A DNA stretch of 64,000 bases from Rhizaria sp. SCN 62-66 (Eukaryota; Rhizaria, unplaced), in contig MEDY01000297.1 in the NCBI GenBank assembly GCA_001724265.1, positions 1 to 64,000 on the forward strand, in the 5' to 3' direction. Below the pieces are notes generated by a model that had not been told where the DNA came from, made no database searches, and saw nothing but the letters and a program-made list of their open reading frames with translations. The translations under genes were made by a program, and so were the position numbers. This document shows, in pieces, positions 22,776-34,094 of this stretch (position 1 is the stretch's first letter; each line of letters starts with the position of its first letter).

Positions 22776-25700
22776 TCACTGCGCCGGTCCCTGACTCTGG
22801 CTCTGCGCCTGAGCCGGTACGCGCGGGCGGCCCGACACCACGCCGACGCTGGCGCCACTGCCGCCGCTGCTGCTTGGGTTGTTGTTGTTGTTGTTGCCGC
22901 TGTTGAAGGCAGAGAGTGGGACGGTGGAGACAAGCGAGCCAACGGACGCGAGCGAGGCCGACGACTGCATGCTAGTGCCGCTCGTCTCGGAGTCGTCGTC
23001 GCTGTCGCCCTCGCCGTCGTCGTCCTCGCCGTTATCGCGCGCCCGGCGGCCGCGGTTCGAAGGCGTGGCGGCACCGTCGCCGGCGGTGCTGGTGCCGACG
23101 ACCTGGTCCTGGCTGTGGCGCATCATGGCCGCGAACGCCGCCGGGTGCTCGCGGTCCCACTCTTGCAGCCGCTCACGCACCTCTGCGATCGGCATCGTCG
23201 CCGCAGAGTGCTTGAACTCGTCGCGCAGCTTCTTGTACAGCTCGTGGTGCGCGAGGATGGAGCCGTGTACGCGCTTGCACTGGATCATGTGCAGCTCGGG
23301 CGTCAGGTGGTAGACCTCGATGTGCGCGCCCACCTTGTGGTTCTTGTTCGAGGTCCAGATCAGCGTCACCTGGCACTTACGGTAGCACACGCGGTACCGC
23401 AGCCGCGGCGTGTCCAGCAGCAAATAGTCAAGCCGCATCATCAGGTCGCCCGTCTTCTCGCGGGACGTGAACTGGGTGAACGACGGGGGCGCCTGGAAAA
23501 GAATTACCGAAAGAAGCGCAAATAAGGTTGTAAAAAGAAAAAGTAAAAAGAAAAAGAATGTTGTAGTTGTGAGGAGAGCAATAGTTGTGTTTTAAGACAA
23601 AACAAAAATACAATTTTGTTGTGAAATATATGTAATTTCAGAGATAACTCGTTTGCTGCGTACCTGGCCGCCGCCCTTGTTGTAGAGCAGCATGTTGTTC
23701 ATGCTCTGGCCCGACACCATGTTGATCAGGTCAAACGCGTTCAGCGATCGCGGGCCCGTGCGGTCCGCGTCGGGGTCGGCGTCGCCGCCACTGACCGCAG
23801 CGGCAGCGGCGGCCGCGTTCGGGGACGGCGCGGGGGCGTTGCTATTGCTGTTGTTGGCCGTGTTGCTGGGGGTGACCGCGAGCGGGGCGGGGCTGATGCT
23901 GGCGCTGTGGACGTTGCCGGGGATGGTGGAGCCCGTGGAGAGGAGCTGGGGCAGCTCGGTGACCCCGGAGCCGGGGCCCGTGGGCGTCAGCATGTCCTGC
24001 ATGGGAGGAAACAATAAGACACAGGAAAGAGAGTTTATACCGAGATTATGAGAAGAGGTTACTATAAAACATGCACATCAGCACAACCAAGTCAAAATTA
24101 CAAAGCGAGTTGAGTAAATAGTCCATCATCACTGTTAAAATGCATTTGATTCATTGAAGTTTTGTTTTGGTGATTCTACTTACCTGAAGCGCTGCCATGG
24201 TAGCCACGTCGGGCGTCCTATCGCCGTGCACAGACCCCTTGGACGCCGACACAGAGGCCGCGGTGATGCCCGAGCTGCCCTCGTCGCCCTCAGGCACCAC
24301 CAGCAGCGGCACGATGCCCTTGACCCCGCTGCCGCTGCCGCTGGAGGCGGTACTCGCGGTACTCGCGGCGCCCGCGGTGCCCGTGCTGGCGCTGCTGCCG
24401 GAGCCTGCGCTCACGCTGCCGCCGCTGCTGCCGGAGCCGCTCGCGCCGGACTTAGAGGCTGCGTCTGCGGCGTCGGAGTTTCTGACGGCGTAGAAGGGCC
24501 CTGAGTGCGACGACACGGAGCGCTGGCCTTTCCACTTGCTCGCGCCGGCGCCGCTGCCGCCGCTCTTGCTCTTGGCCTCGGAGTCGGCCTTGGCCTGCGC
24601 CAGAGCCGCCGCCGCCGCAATGTCCTGGTCCGCGATGTAGCTGGGGCGCCGGCGCACGACGTTAGTGCTGCCGGCCACAGCCGCACCGCCTGCACCGGCC
24701 GCAGAGCCGGCGTGGGGGGTGTGCGAGACGGTGATGGTGGGGGCTGGCAGCGGGGAGCCGCCCACCGCCGTGGCAGCCGCGTCGCCGCCTGCGCCCGTGC
24801 CCGCGCCTGCGCCGGCGCTGCTGCTGGCGCTGGTGTGGGCAAAAAGCTCGTCCTCGAGCTGCATGGCGAGTGCGGAGCCGTCGTCGAGCAGTGTGCCCTT
24901 GTAGAACGGGCTCTCCTTGATGTCGGCGATCTTGGCGCGGCGGTCCGGGTCCGGGTCCAGCATGCGGTTGATGAGCGACTGCGCCTCGGGTGACATCCAC
25001 GACGGGTACTGGAAGTCGGCCGAGATGATTTTGCGGAACAGGTCGACCATGACGGCCTCGTCGAAGGGCAGGAAGCCGGCGAGCATGACATACAGGATGA
25101 CGCCCGCGGACCACACGTCAGCGCTCTGGAGACAAACACAAAGGATACAAACAAACAAGTTACATGAGATAAGAAACTCAGCAAGATATATTTGAAGCAG
25201 CATGAATGTGTCAATTGATTTGTTTGATTTTAGCGAAGAAATGAGCGTACCTGTCCCTCGTAGCCCTTCTCCATGAGGACCTCGGGGGCGACGTAGTTAG
25301 GCGTGCCACAAGCCGTGTGGAGCAGCTCCTCGTCGTCGGGGTTCTCGCGCAGCGCGGCAAGGCCGAAGTCGGTGATCTTGAGGTTGCCGCGCGCGTCGAG
25401 CAGCAGGTTCTCGGGCTTGAGGTCGCGGTGGTACACGCCGTGGCTGTGGCAGTGCTCAAGCCCCTCGATCAGCTGGCGGAAGTACGTGCGCGCGGAGTCC
25501 TGGTCAAAGCGGCCGTCGGTGACAATGCGGTCAAAGAGCTCGCCGCCGGTGACGAGGTCGAGAACGAGGAAGATGGTGGTCTTAGAAGATAGGACTTCTA
25601 TGAGGCGGATGCAGGTGGGGTGGTCCAGTAGCTTCATCACACGGATCTGCACAGTGTGGCACAAACACAACATAACGAGGAAAATATTAAGCATGAAAAT

Positions 25701-25954
25701 ACATACGCATGTTCTCTAAAACCTGACTCGATTTTAAAAGTACAAGACTTTGTTTGGGCGAGATATATGTTGCGTACCTCCTTCTTGATCTGGGCGCCCA
25801 TGCGGGCTTGGCGGATGCGTTCTTTGTCCATCATTTTGATCGCGTAGGTATTGTTGTTGGTGATATCACGGCAAAGCTTCACACGTCCATGGCTGCCAAC
25901 GCCGAGAGTGGCGCCGAGCTCGTATTTGCCAACCCGTTTGATTTTGGGAGGCAT
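22776..25954 (-). CDS. CIPK-like (SnRK3-type) Ser/Thr kinase with NAF motif
   Basis: Five exons on the minus strand: 25954-25778, 25646-25251, 25125-24184, 23996-23664 and 23492-22776; 854 residues, TGA stop, all introns phase 0. The kinase domain covers about 10-265: P-loop LGVGSHGRV, Lys40 in YAIKMMDK, HRDLKPEN at 132, DFG at 152, ACGTPNYVAPE. After about 300 disordered residues comes SLNAFDLINMVSGQSMNNML (about 590-609). It matches the NAF/FISL motif with which plant CIPKs bind calcineurin-B-like calcium sensors. The next exon starts FTQFTSREKTGDLMMRLD and continues to RKCQVTL, like the phosphatase-interaction and KA1-like region of that family. Inferred role: calcium-regulated signalling kinase. 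No CBL gene lies in the window. An AMPK/SNF1 alpha subunit is the alternative, but the NAF motif argues against it. Confidence 0.85.
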
Positions 25955-26700
25955 CGGGGCGAGGCAGGAGCAAGTCAGCAAGCAGGGGCAGGGGGAATAG
26001 GAGCGGGCTGCGTGGCTTGTTCTGAAGCGGACGCGGGCTGCAATAAGCACGAAAAGATCAACACAAAGAAGAGAGTCGCGTGTGAGGGACCAGTTTTCAC
26101 AGAGATAGTAAGGGGGCGTCATGGGAGACGTCGTTAATGAGGCGAACGAAGACTTCTGTCGGGGCCCATGGTAAGAGAGTGTACAAGAAAATACGGGATG
26201 AATATATCGACAGGCTAAGAAAAGATGACATCAAAGAATAAAACATCGCACTTTCTTTACTTTCTTAAATTGGCCGAAGCTTTGTGCGCGGTATAGGGCG
26301 AGTTATGCGATTTTTTCGCCGCCACCTCAGTCGAAAGTCCTTGGAGTCGGGAGTAATCCTTTTACTCGGGATTATTGGGCTAGAAGAAGAAAATAGTGTA
26401 TTGGTAACTCCAATCAACCAAACTCGAGGGAAACGGATTCCTGTGACGAATCAAATGTCCGTCGTTGACTGTATAGACACAACGTTTTTGAAGATTTAAC
26501 GCATTTGAATGCAGTTTTTTTTACAGCAACCGTAGACTCATAGTTGCATCTTCCGTCGCCTCTTTTCCTACAGCCCTCCTCACTCGCTCAGCAGAGCGAC
26601 CAACGCTTCCCTACAACTCCTCGATTCTGCATCCTCTATCCCATTCGCGGCCCCTTTAACCTCCACATTACGGGAGTGCCCGCAGCCTACACAGCGAGCG
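25955..26700. other. Divergent intergenic region, kinase and kinesin promoters
   Basis: Two genes diverge from here, so both promoters should lie in these 750 bases. The 130 bases ahead of the kinesin start are C/T-rich. No coding signal. Confidence 0.5.
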
Positions 26701-29700
26701 ATGGCCAGTCGCAACTCTGTGCTTCTGAGCACGCGCAACATGCGTCGCGCCCCCACGACTGGCGGTGGCGGCCCAGGCGCAGGCTCAAGCAGCGCCACTG
26801 GTGCCGGTGCCGGCGCTGACGGCTCGGCGATCTCGGCGTTCGCGTTCTTTGAGGCCCAGGCGGCGGCTCGCGACATCACGGCCGGCAGCTCGCGCCGCGC
26901 AGCGGGTACGTCTCTCCGACAGACACTGCATGCGACTTACAGTTTGTCCAAGACTGGGACGCAATGCGGTGTTCTGCGCTCACTTTATCAAGACTTTCAT
27001 CGATACCTTTGCTCTTGATCTAACTTTCTTACGATATTTTTATGTATCCTATTTTATGCATTCTTGTTTGCTCGCTTGTCCGCTCTTCTCTGCTGCTTAG
27101 CTTCCGCCTCCGCCTCCACTGCCGCGCGCTCCGGCCCTTCCTTCGCATCGCACCAGTCATCCTCCTCGCCCTCGACGGCTCTATCGCTGCAAGAGACGAC
27201 GGCGAAGCAGGGCGCCGTGCGCGTGATTATCCGCGTCCGCCCCGTGCTTCCCAACGACCTCCGCCTCCACTCCCTCGGCAGCAACGCCAACAACAACGCC
27301 AACGGCAACGCCAGCGCGGGGGGCGCCACGGTGTGCGTGCGCGCGATGTCCCACGGCCGTCTGCACCTCGACTTCCCCGCCGCGGCCGCCGCCAACACCG
27401 CGGCCGCCGCCGCGCTCGCCGCCAGCGCCGGCTCCCCGGGCGCCACCGCGGCCGCCGCGGCCGCCGCTGCTGCTGCTGCGGCCGCGGCTGCAGGCCCCGG
27501 CGCGCCCGGGGGCGGGCAGGAGGCGCTGACGATGAGCTTCGACCTGACCGCGGACGGCCACGCGCCACAGGACTCGTTCTTCCAACAGTCTGGCGTCAAG
27601 ACCATGCTGGACGCGACGCTCGACGGGTATGCGGCGACCGTGTTTGCGTACGGCCAGACCGGGTCCGGCAAGACCTTCACCTTGACGGGCACCGACGAGA
27701 AGCTATCGGGGGGCAAAGTACGTGAGATCTCTGCCCTGGAACAAAGCGTCTTACTTGGATCGTATATGTTCAATGTTTCATATCTGCAGCGGATGCGTAT
27801 TTAAAGTAATCTTTCGATGTCTGACAGGGTTGATCTTAAGAAACCATTGCAACAATTTATTTCAACACCATATGAACGAAATTATTTCACGATATATATT
27901 GTTTTACTGCACATTTTCTTTGATCAAATTTCCATTTAGCTGCACTCGACGGTGGACGTGGACTCTGGTCTGGTGCCGCGCTCCTTCGAGTACCTCACGG
28001 CCGAGATCGCACGCCGCGACGCCACGCGGCCTGGCTCGCGCCACGTGCTGCGCGCCTCGTACATGGAGCTCTACAACGAGCAGGTTCGCGACCTGCTGAA
28101 CCCTGCCGCCGCGGACCTGGCGGTGCGCCAGCGAGCGGCCGCGGGCGGGGTCGGGACCTCGTTCTTCGTGCAGGGCCTGACGGTGGTGACGTGCGACTCG
28201 GCCGCTGACCTACACCTGCTCGCGCGCGAGGGGCACAAGAACCGCTCGGTGGCGTCGCACAACATGAATGAACACTCGTCGCGCTCGCACTCGATCCTGA
28301 CTGTCTACGTCGAGTCGCGCTCAGACAGCAACAGTGACGGCATCGACGAAAACGGCGACGAGGACGACGCCGCTGGCGCGGGCTCGAGCGGTAGCAACGG
28401 CAACAAGGCGCAGTGGGTGCGATACGGCAAGATCAGCTTCATCGACCTCGCGGGCTCGGAGACGATGAAGGGCAGCGGCATCGCGGGTGGAGAGCACCTG
28501 AAGGAGATGAACAGCATCAACAAGTCACTCTTCACGCTCGGCATGGTCATCTCTACGCTGGGCGACATCAGTGTCGGCCGGAAGCCCGCTGGGACGTTCA
28601 TTCCGTACCGCAACTCGAAGCTCACGATGCTGCTGGCCGACTCGCTGGGCGGCAACTCCTTGGCGATGATGGTGGCCTGCGTGTCGCCCATCGCGGCCAG
28701 CATCGAGGAGACGCGCCGCACGCTCGTCTACGCGGCGACGACGCGCAGCATTAAGAACCGGCCCGAGGCCGTGGTTGACCCGCGCACGCGCCTGCTGTGG
28801 AAGTTCAGGGAGGAGTGCGCGCGGCTGCGGTCCGAGAACGCCGTGCTGCGCAACCTGCTCACAGACAGCGGCATCGCGCTGCCAAGTACGTGAATAAGCG
28901 GCAAATTGTTCAAGATTTAATTTATACGTTTGTTCCATCGATATTCTGGTGTATGTTTAAAATTCTCGTCAATAATTAACGATCTTTGTGCTTATATAAT
29001 CTCTTTTAATGTGTTCGCTTGCTTTGTTATCGATACGCTTTAGGTTTCCTGAGCGTGACTGGCGCTGCGGCGGCGGAGACCGAGGCGGCACGGCAGCAGA
29101 GCCAGGACGACGACGGCGACGATGAAGCCACTGCGGCGGCCAAGGCCGCTGGCAAGGCCGCTGCCGCTGTTGCCGGCGAAGGCGCGCTCTCAGATGTACG
29201 TCCTAAATATGAGATCGATTATCACAGTGTCGAGTTTTTCTTGTCATAAGTTCTTATTCTTATTGCAGATTGAGGAGTTTTGATCCGAACAATAGCTAGG
29301 TGTTTATAACTCACGTATATATCTTCAATTCACTCTAATTTTGTTTCGCAGTCCCCGTGCCCGCACTGCGGCGGCACCGGCGGCGGCGCCAAGGGCGCGC
29401 TGGTGACCGCGGACGCGCGCGCGCTTATGCAGGACAACGCGGCGCTGCGCAACCGCATCGCAGCGCTGCTGGGCGCGTTCGGCGAGGGCGGCAGCGGCGA
29501 CGGCAGCACCAGTCGCCGCAGCAGCTACAACGGAGATAATGACGCCGATTATGATGATGGGAATGATAATGGTATGAATAACAACTACGGCTACAACAAC
29601 AATGACAACGGCAACAATGGTGGTTATATCCAATATCAGCGGCAGCAGCAGCAGCAGCCGCAGCAGCAGCAGCAGCAACAAAACTTGCTGCCCTACTACC

Positions 29701-31231
29701 CACAGCAGCAGCAACAGCAGCCACAGCACCCACAGCAGCAGTATCAGCAAATGTCGCCGAGTAACAACCAAAACAACAACAACAGCAACTACTACTCTAA
29801 CAACAATAGCGGCGCGCTTGTTGTTGCAACGCCCAACGGTGTACCAGGCTTGAGCATTGACACAAACAATAGCAACTACAACAATAACAACAATGGTTAC
29901 TACGGCAATAACAATGGCTATGCCAACAACAACGGCTACAACAATGGCAACAATGGTTACAACAACGGCAACAACTACAACAACTATAACAGCAATACCT
30001 CGTGGCCGCAGCCGTCTGTTCCTACACCACGCAACACGCACGACGCATACAGGTACGGCTTAACCTATGCGGCGAGAGTTGTGGTTCTGTATAATCATGA
30101 GATTAACATTATTCTATGCATTCCTATGTCTCGTACGCTTGAAGCATCGCTCACTTTTCCTGCACTTTTCGCTATTTTCCTTATTTGTTGTTTCCCCTCC
30201 GCAGCAACAAGAAGGCTCTATCGGACAAGTTCCTGATGCGCCTCACGAACGAGCGGCTGCACAAAGCCCTGGCGCGCATGCAGCTGCGCGAGGCCGAGCT
30301 CAGCGCGCAGGTGCGCACGCTGACGCAGCAGCTGGACGAGATGAGGCGCGCCGAGTACGTGCGGGCGCAGCAGGCGCAGATTGCTGCGCTGGAAGGCAAC
30401 AACTACAGCAACAACTACAACAACAACAACATGGGTTATGGCAACAACGGTGGTTTCAGCAACAACAGCAGTAGAGGCACCGGTAATGAGCCCTTGTGGC
30501 TGTCAGACGGCCCCGAACAGGCTCCCATTCCCCCTTCGCCTTCGGCTGCGGGCTTGATGCAACAGCAACAGCAGCAGCAACAGCCGGCGTTTCAGCAGCA
30601 GCAGATGTCAGTCCCGGCTCAACCGCAGTACGCATACGCCGAGGGGTATCTCGCCGCGAGCAATGCCAACCCACCTTCTGCTATCAGCAACGCAAACGCC
30701 AAGCCCCCCACCAACCCCGGCGCCCGGGCCGCGACCGCTGCCGCTGGCACTGGCGCCGGCGCCGGCATCCTCGCCGTGCCGGCCCCCGCCGCCGCTGGCG
30801 CCGCCGCTAAGGGCAGCACGATTGTCCACAGCCGGTCCGCGTCGCGCTCGTTCTCCGCCGCCGCCAGCGGGCCTTCAGCAGCATCGACAACTTCGGCAGC
30901 AGCAGCGGCGGCGACGCTGGTGACGCCCGCAGTGCCGGCGACGGCAGCGGCGATGTCCCCGCTGCCCTCGCGCGGTGGCAGCGCCAACACGGTTGCGAGC
31001 AGCAGCAGCACCGGCCGGCAGCGGTCCGCGGTCTTTTCGTTCGGCTACAACACGCCCAGCGCGGGCGCGAGCAACGGCACTGGCCTCAACAGCGCGGGCG
31101 CCGGTAACAGCAACAGCGGCGGCAGCGGCGGCGGCGGTGGCGCGGGCTTGAGGGGCAAGGGCGCCTCGGTGGCCGAGTCGCTTGCGCTCGCTGCGGCAGG
31201 CTCGAGCAGCATTAACACAGCCACGAAGTGA
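26701..31231 (+). CDS. Kinesin motor protein with Asn/Gln-rich tail
   Basis: Six exons: 26701-26905, 27101-27717, 27940-28885, 29044-29195, 29352-30052 and 30205-31231; 1,215 residues, TGA stop. The motor starts at VRVIIRVRPVLPNDLR. It has the P-loop GQTGSGKTFT, switch I NEHSSRSHS, switch II DLAGSE, and the microtubule-binding and neck-proximal IPYRNSKLTMLLADSLGG. A poly-Ala/Gly insert near 27370-27510 sits in a surface loop. Past the motor there is a CPHC pair (29358-29369), long Asn- and Gln-rich runs, and one strong coiled coil near 30230-30390 (LSDKFLMRLTNERLHKALAR). With the motor near the N-terminus it is probably plus-end directed. The switch I context (NRSVASHNMNEHSSRSHS) resembles several N-type families, so I do not assign a subfamily. 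Confidence 0.9.
29639..29755 (+). repeat. CAG/CAA poly-Gln tract in kinesin
   Basis: Runs of CAG with scattered CAA and CCG codons encode a Gln-rich stretch, flanked on both sides by AAC/AAT-rich Asn tracts. No TAG occurs among these Gln codons. Confidence 0.85.
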
Positions 31232-31880
31232 CGACTCGAAGTTGATTCCACAATACGTATCCATGTCCGCCTTAAGTTTCATTATGTATTCTCTCCGTTT
31301 AGGGTTGTTTCGATTGTGGAGGCAACCAACTTATCTTACTATTTTTTAATAACTGATTTGATTGTTTCGCTTATCTAGTGTATCCTTATCGACAATAGAC
31401 CAGAGAACAGGGTTCTGCTGTTTCAATACATCATTAACAAGAACACCAACACAATGATGATCTAAACGAACGCGTTCCACCTCAAGAGCTCAGGCACCTC
31501 CTCATGAAGCACTCTCAGCAGTGGAGTTGCATGCTATTTCTGACAGCGATTAATGTCATCGTCTAAGCGCAATCGCACTGCACGATGCATTGACCATATG
31601 GTGGGTGTGGAACAAGCGTCTAACCATGCGAACGTGAGTGCTTAGAATGGCACATATGCACTATATACGCTATACCGCGGACTATTTTAAACAAGCTATA
31701 CTACTAAGCTCTTAATTGTGAGTCATCGCCGATACATTGTTTATTCCCAATTTCAAAGCCAGATGTTGCCAAGCCTGAACCATGGGAAGTGATAGTGACG
31801 TGGGCACCAGGTGACCACCAGCGACCGGATGTCCAATGTACTTTTTGAAAACAGCATTTACAAACTTATGTCTAACAATT
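31232..31880. other. Intergenic, AT-rich
   Basis: No coding signal seen; probable 3' region of the kinesin gene. Confidence 0.4.
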
Positions 31881-31926
31881 TCCTCAGTCGACGTTGATTT
31901 TGATTGGGCCCTTATTAATTGTGATC

Positions 31927-32212
31927 AGATGTCGACAATGATCATGGAGTCAGAGGCTTCTCGGGCTGCGGAGGAGTTCCTGGCAAACTTGCCAGGCTCC
32001 ATGCTTAGTACCAGAGCAAGCACTTAAAGTGGCTCGAGGTTGACTCGGACGTCGCGTTTTTCTGTGTCTGCCGCGGCTTTAGGGCGGACGAAAACAACCC
32101 TGCGAAGATTCGCGTTAACAAGTTATATGATTGGATCAAGGCCAGTCAGGCACACTTACTGCACTTTAAATCATTTCAGTTCGTTATAGATTCAAGTCAC
32201 AACAAGAAGGTA
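31927..32212 (+). pseudogene. TTF/hAT-like zinc-finger fragment
   Basis: A frame open from just after a TGA to a GTAAGT at 32213 encodes, in its second half, YQSKHLKWLEVDSDVAFFCV, CRGF and then LYDWIKASQAHLLHFKSF. The order F/YQ...WL...FFCxxC...W-x-KA...H resembles the TTF-type zinc finger at the N-terminus of hAT transposases and related domesticated proteins. It is read through only if the TAG at 32008-32010 is sense, or if that TAG ends an intron. No transposase catalytic region follows. It could be a transposon fragment or a leader exon spliced to the dehydrogenase gene (the next AG, at 32492-32493, precedes its ATG). Assignment is tentative. Confidence 0.3.
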
Positions 32213-32496
32213 AGTGAGGCCACAAACATTTTTTACTGGTTCAAGCCAATATGCGCTGAGCACTATCACATCCCTGCTGCGACCGCAATATGCTCACGGT
32301 CACTGGTCACTTGAGATTCTGGGGGCGACTCGGGTCAGGCTTGGCATCATTTTTGAACGAGGTGTATCCACTTAAAGAGTTGTTAAAACAAGCTGCTGTA
32401 ATAATAAAACAATTAAAACGGAAATGTTCTATTTAATTGCTTATGGAAAATTTGCGGAACGTTTCTTTACACGCTTTCTCATTTGTTTTGTAGGTG

Positions 32497-33752
32497 ATGT
32501 CCGCTCCGTCCTGGCTCAACGAGTCCCACGTTGCACTTATCACAGGCGCTACTGGCACTATCGGTTGCGAGATTGCGCTCGGGCTTGCTAAGACCAAGGC
32601 CACGGTGATTCTCGCCGTCCGCGACGTCGAGAAGGTTCGTATTTCTTGTCCCATCCCCGCTCGTCACTTCTGCCTTCTCTGACCTCTTGCTCACCCATCA
32701 CCTCTTTCTCTCTCTGCAATACACGTTCTTGCCCTCATTTGCTCCCCGCCCCAAGGGCGAGAAGCTCGCTGCGTCTCTTACGGAGCGTACCGGCAATGCC
32801 AACATCTCGGTGGAGTCTTGCGACTTCGACCGCCTCCAATCTGCCTACGCGCTGGCCGAGCGTGTGTCGACCAAGCACGGGGGCGTGCTCCACCTCCTCG
32901 TCAACTGCGTCTCCACCGTTCCCAAGAAGAAGCTGCTCACCAGCGACGGTATCGAGAGCCAGTTTGCGGTCAACGTGTTGAGTTACTTCGCCCTCACCGC
33001 GGCCCTCCAGCCCCTTCTCAAGGCCGCTGCCAAGGCCAGCTCCGACGCCGACAAAGGAACCGTGGTCGCCTCCGCTAGTAGCGCCAGCATTGGCCCTGGC
33101 TCCGGTGCCAAGGCGGCAGCGACTGCCCACAGCGCGGAGGCTGTTGAGGTGGGCGCGGGCGCGCGCGTGGTGAACGTGGCGGCGTTCCTGGCCGGCGAGG
33201 TGGACCTCAAGGACACCGAGTTCACAGCCCGGCCCTACGACGCGCAGCGCGGGTTCAAGCAGACCAAGGCGTTCGTGCGCATGATCACCGCTGAGGCCGC
33301 AAAGCGGTACAGGGGCGACGGCATCGCGGTTAACTGCTGCCACCCGGGCGTGGTGACTTCGCCCGTCCTCGCCGGGCTCGGTACGGAAACGAAACTAACA
33401 TCATTATAATATATCGCCGAAATACCGGACTTCAAGTTTATGAATAACATTTTGGACTATCGAAAATATCTTTCTATGTGAAAATAAGTTTGAATTTATT
33501 GTGCTAACACATGCTTCCCCAAATTCGTTGTTTTTATTATCCCTCGCAGGGTACCCGCGGGGCACTCAGTCCGCGGACCAGGCCGCGCAGACACCCCTGT
33601 TCCTGTGTCTGTCGCCCACGGTCGTCGGCGAGACGGGCCGCTACTTCCGCGACTGCAAGGTGGCTGAGGACGAGTTCGGCAGTGACGGCGGCAAGTGCGC
33701 GGCGCTGTGGCAGGCGTGCGAGAGCAAGATCGGCGCCGTCGTCAAGGTCTAA
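32497..33752 (+). CDS. Short-chain dehydrogenase-like protein, catalytic residues lost
   Basis: Three exons: 32497-32634, 32756-33380 and 33550-33752; 321 residues, TAA stop. It aligns along its length with the retinol dehydrogenase/WWOX-like branch of SDRs: HVALITGATGTIG, then AVRDVEKGEKLAASL, a late HPGVVTSPVL. Key sites differ. The cofactor loop reads TGATGTIG instead of TGxxxGIG. The usual NNAG is NCVS. The active-site NVSS is NVAA. The catalytic YxxxK is FKQTK, with Phe for Tyr. Thus Ser and Tyr of the proton relay are missing while the fold and Lys remain. It is probably a non-catalytic, perhaps NAD(P)-binding, regulatory protein. The Met at 32497 is the first in frame; a 5'-UTR intron may end at 32493. 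Confidence 0.85.
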
Positions 33753-34094
33753 GGACGCTATCAAAACACAAGAACACAAGCTAACAGTTCGCGGCGAGCA
33801 GTTCGCCTTGATAAAGAAAAAGTAGAGATAAAAGGAAAATCGATGTGTTTGATTGAAAAACAAGAGGAAGGGACGAATGCACTGCAATACAAGAGTCTAG
33901 AATACACTTGATTCTACAACTTATGTCAAGCAGGATTTGAAACGAAGGTGATACGCAGGATAAATTAATAAAATGTGAAACTGTTTTATTTGTTCATTTA
34001 CGAATATCTAATGTAACGATGCCTTACTATTGATTATATTAAACTCGATCGGACGTCATATTTAGTACTTTGCATTTGCAAAGCAGTGCGTGCA
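33753..34094. other. Intergenic between convergent genes
   Basis: AT-rich spacer between the 3' ends of the dehydrogenase and PARG genes. Nothing else seen. Confidence 0.5.

Noticed and set aside
22569-23525. 318-codon + strand frame antisense to the kinase
   Set aside because: Starts in AT-rich spacer and continues as an Ala/Val/Arg-rich shadow of the kinase last exon.
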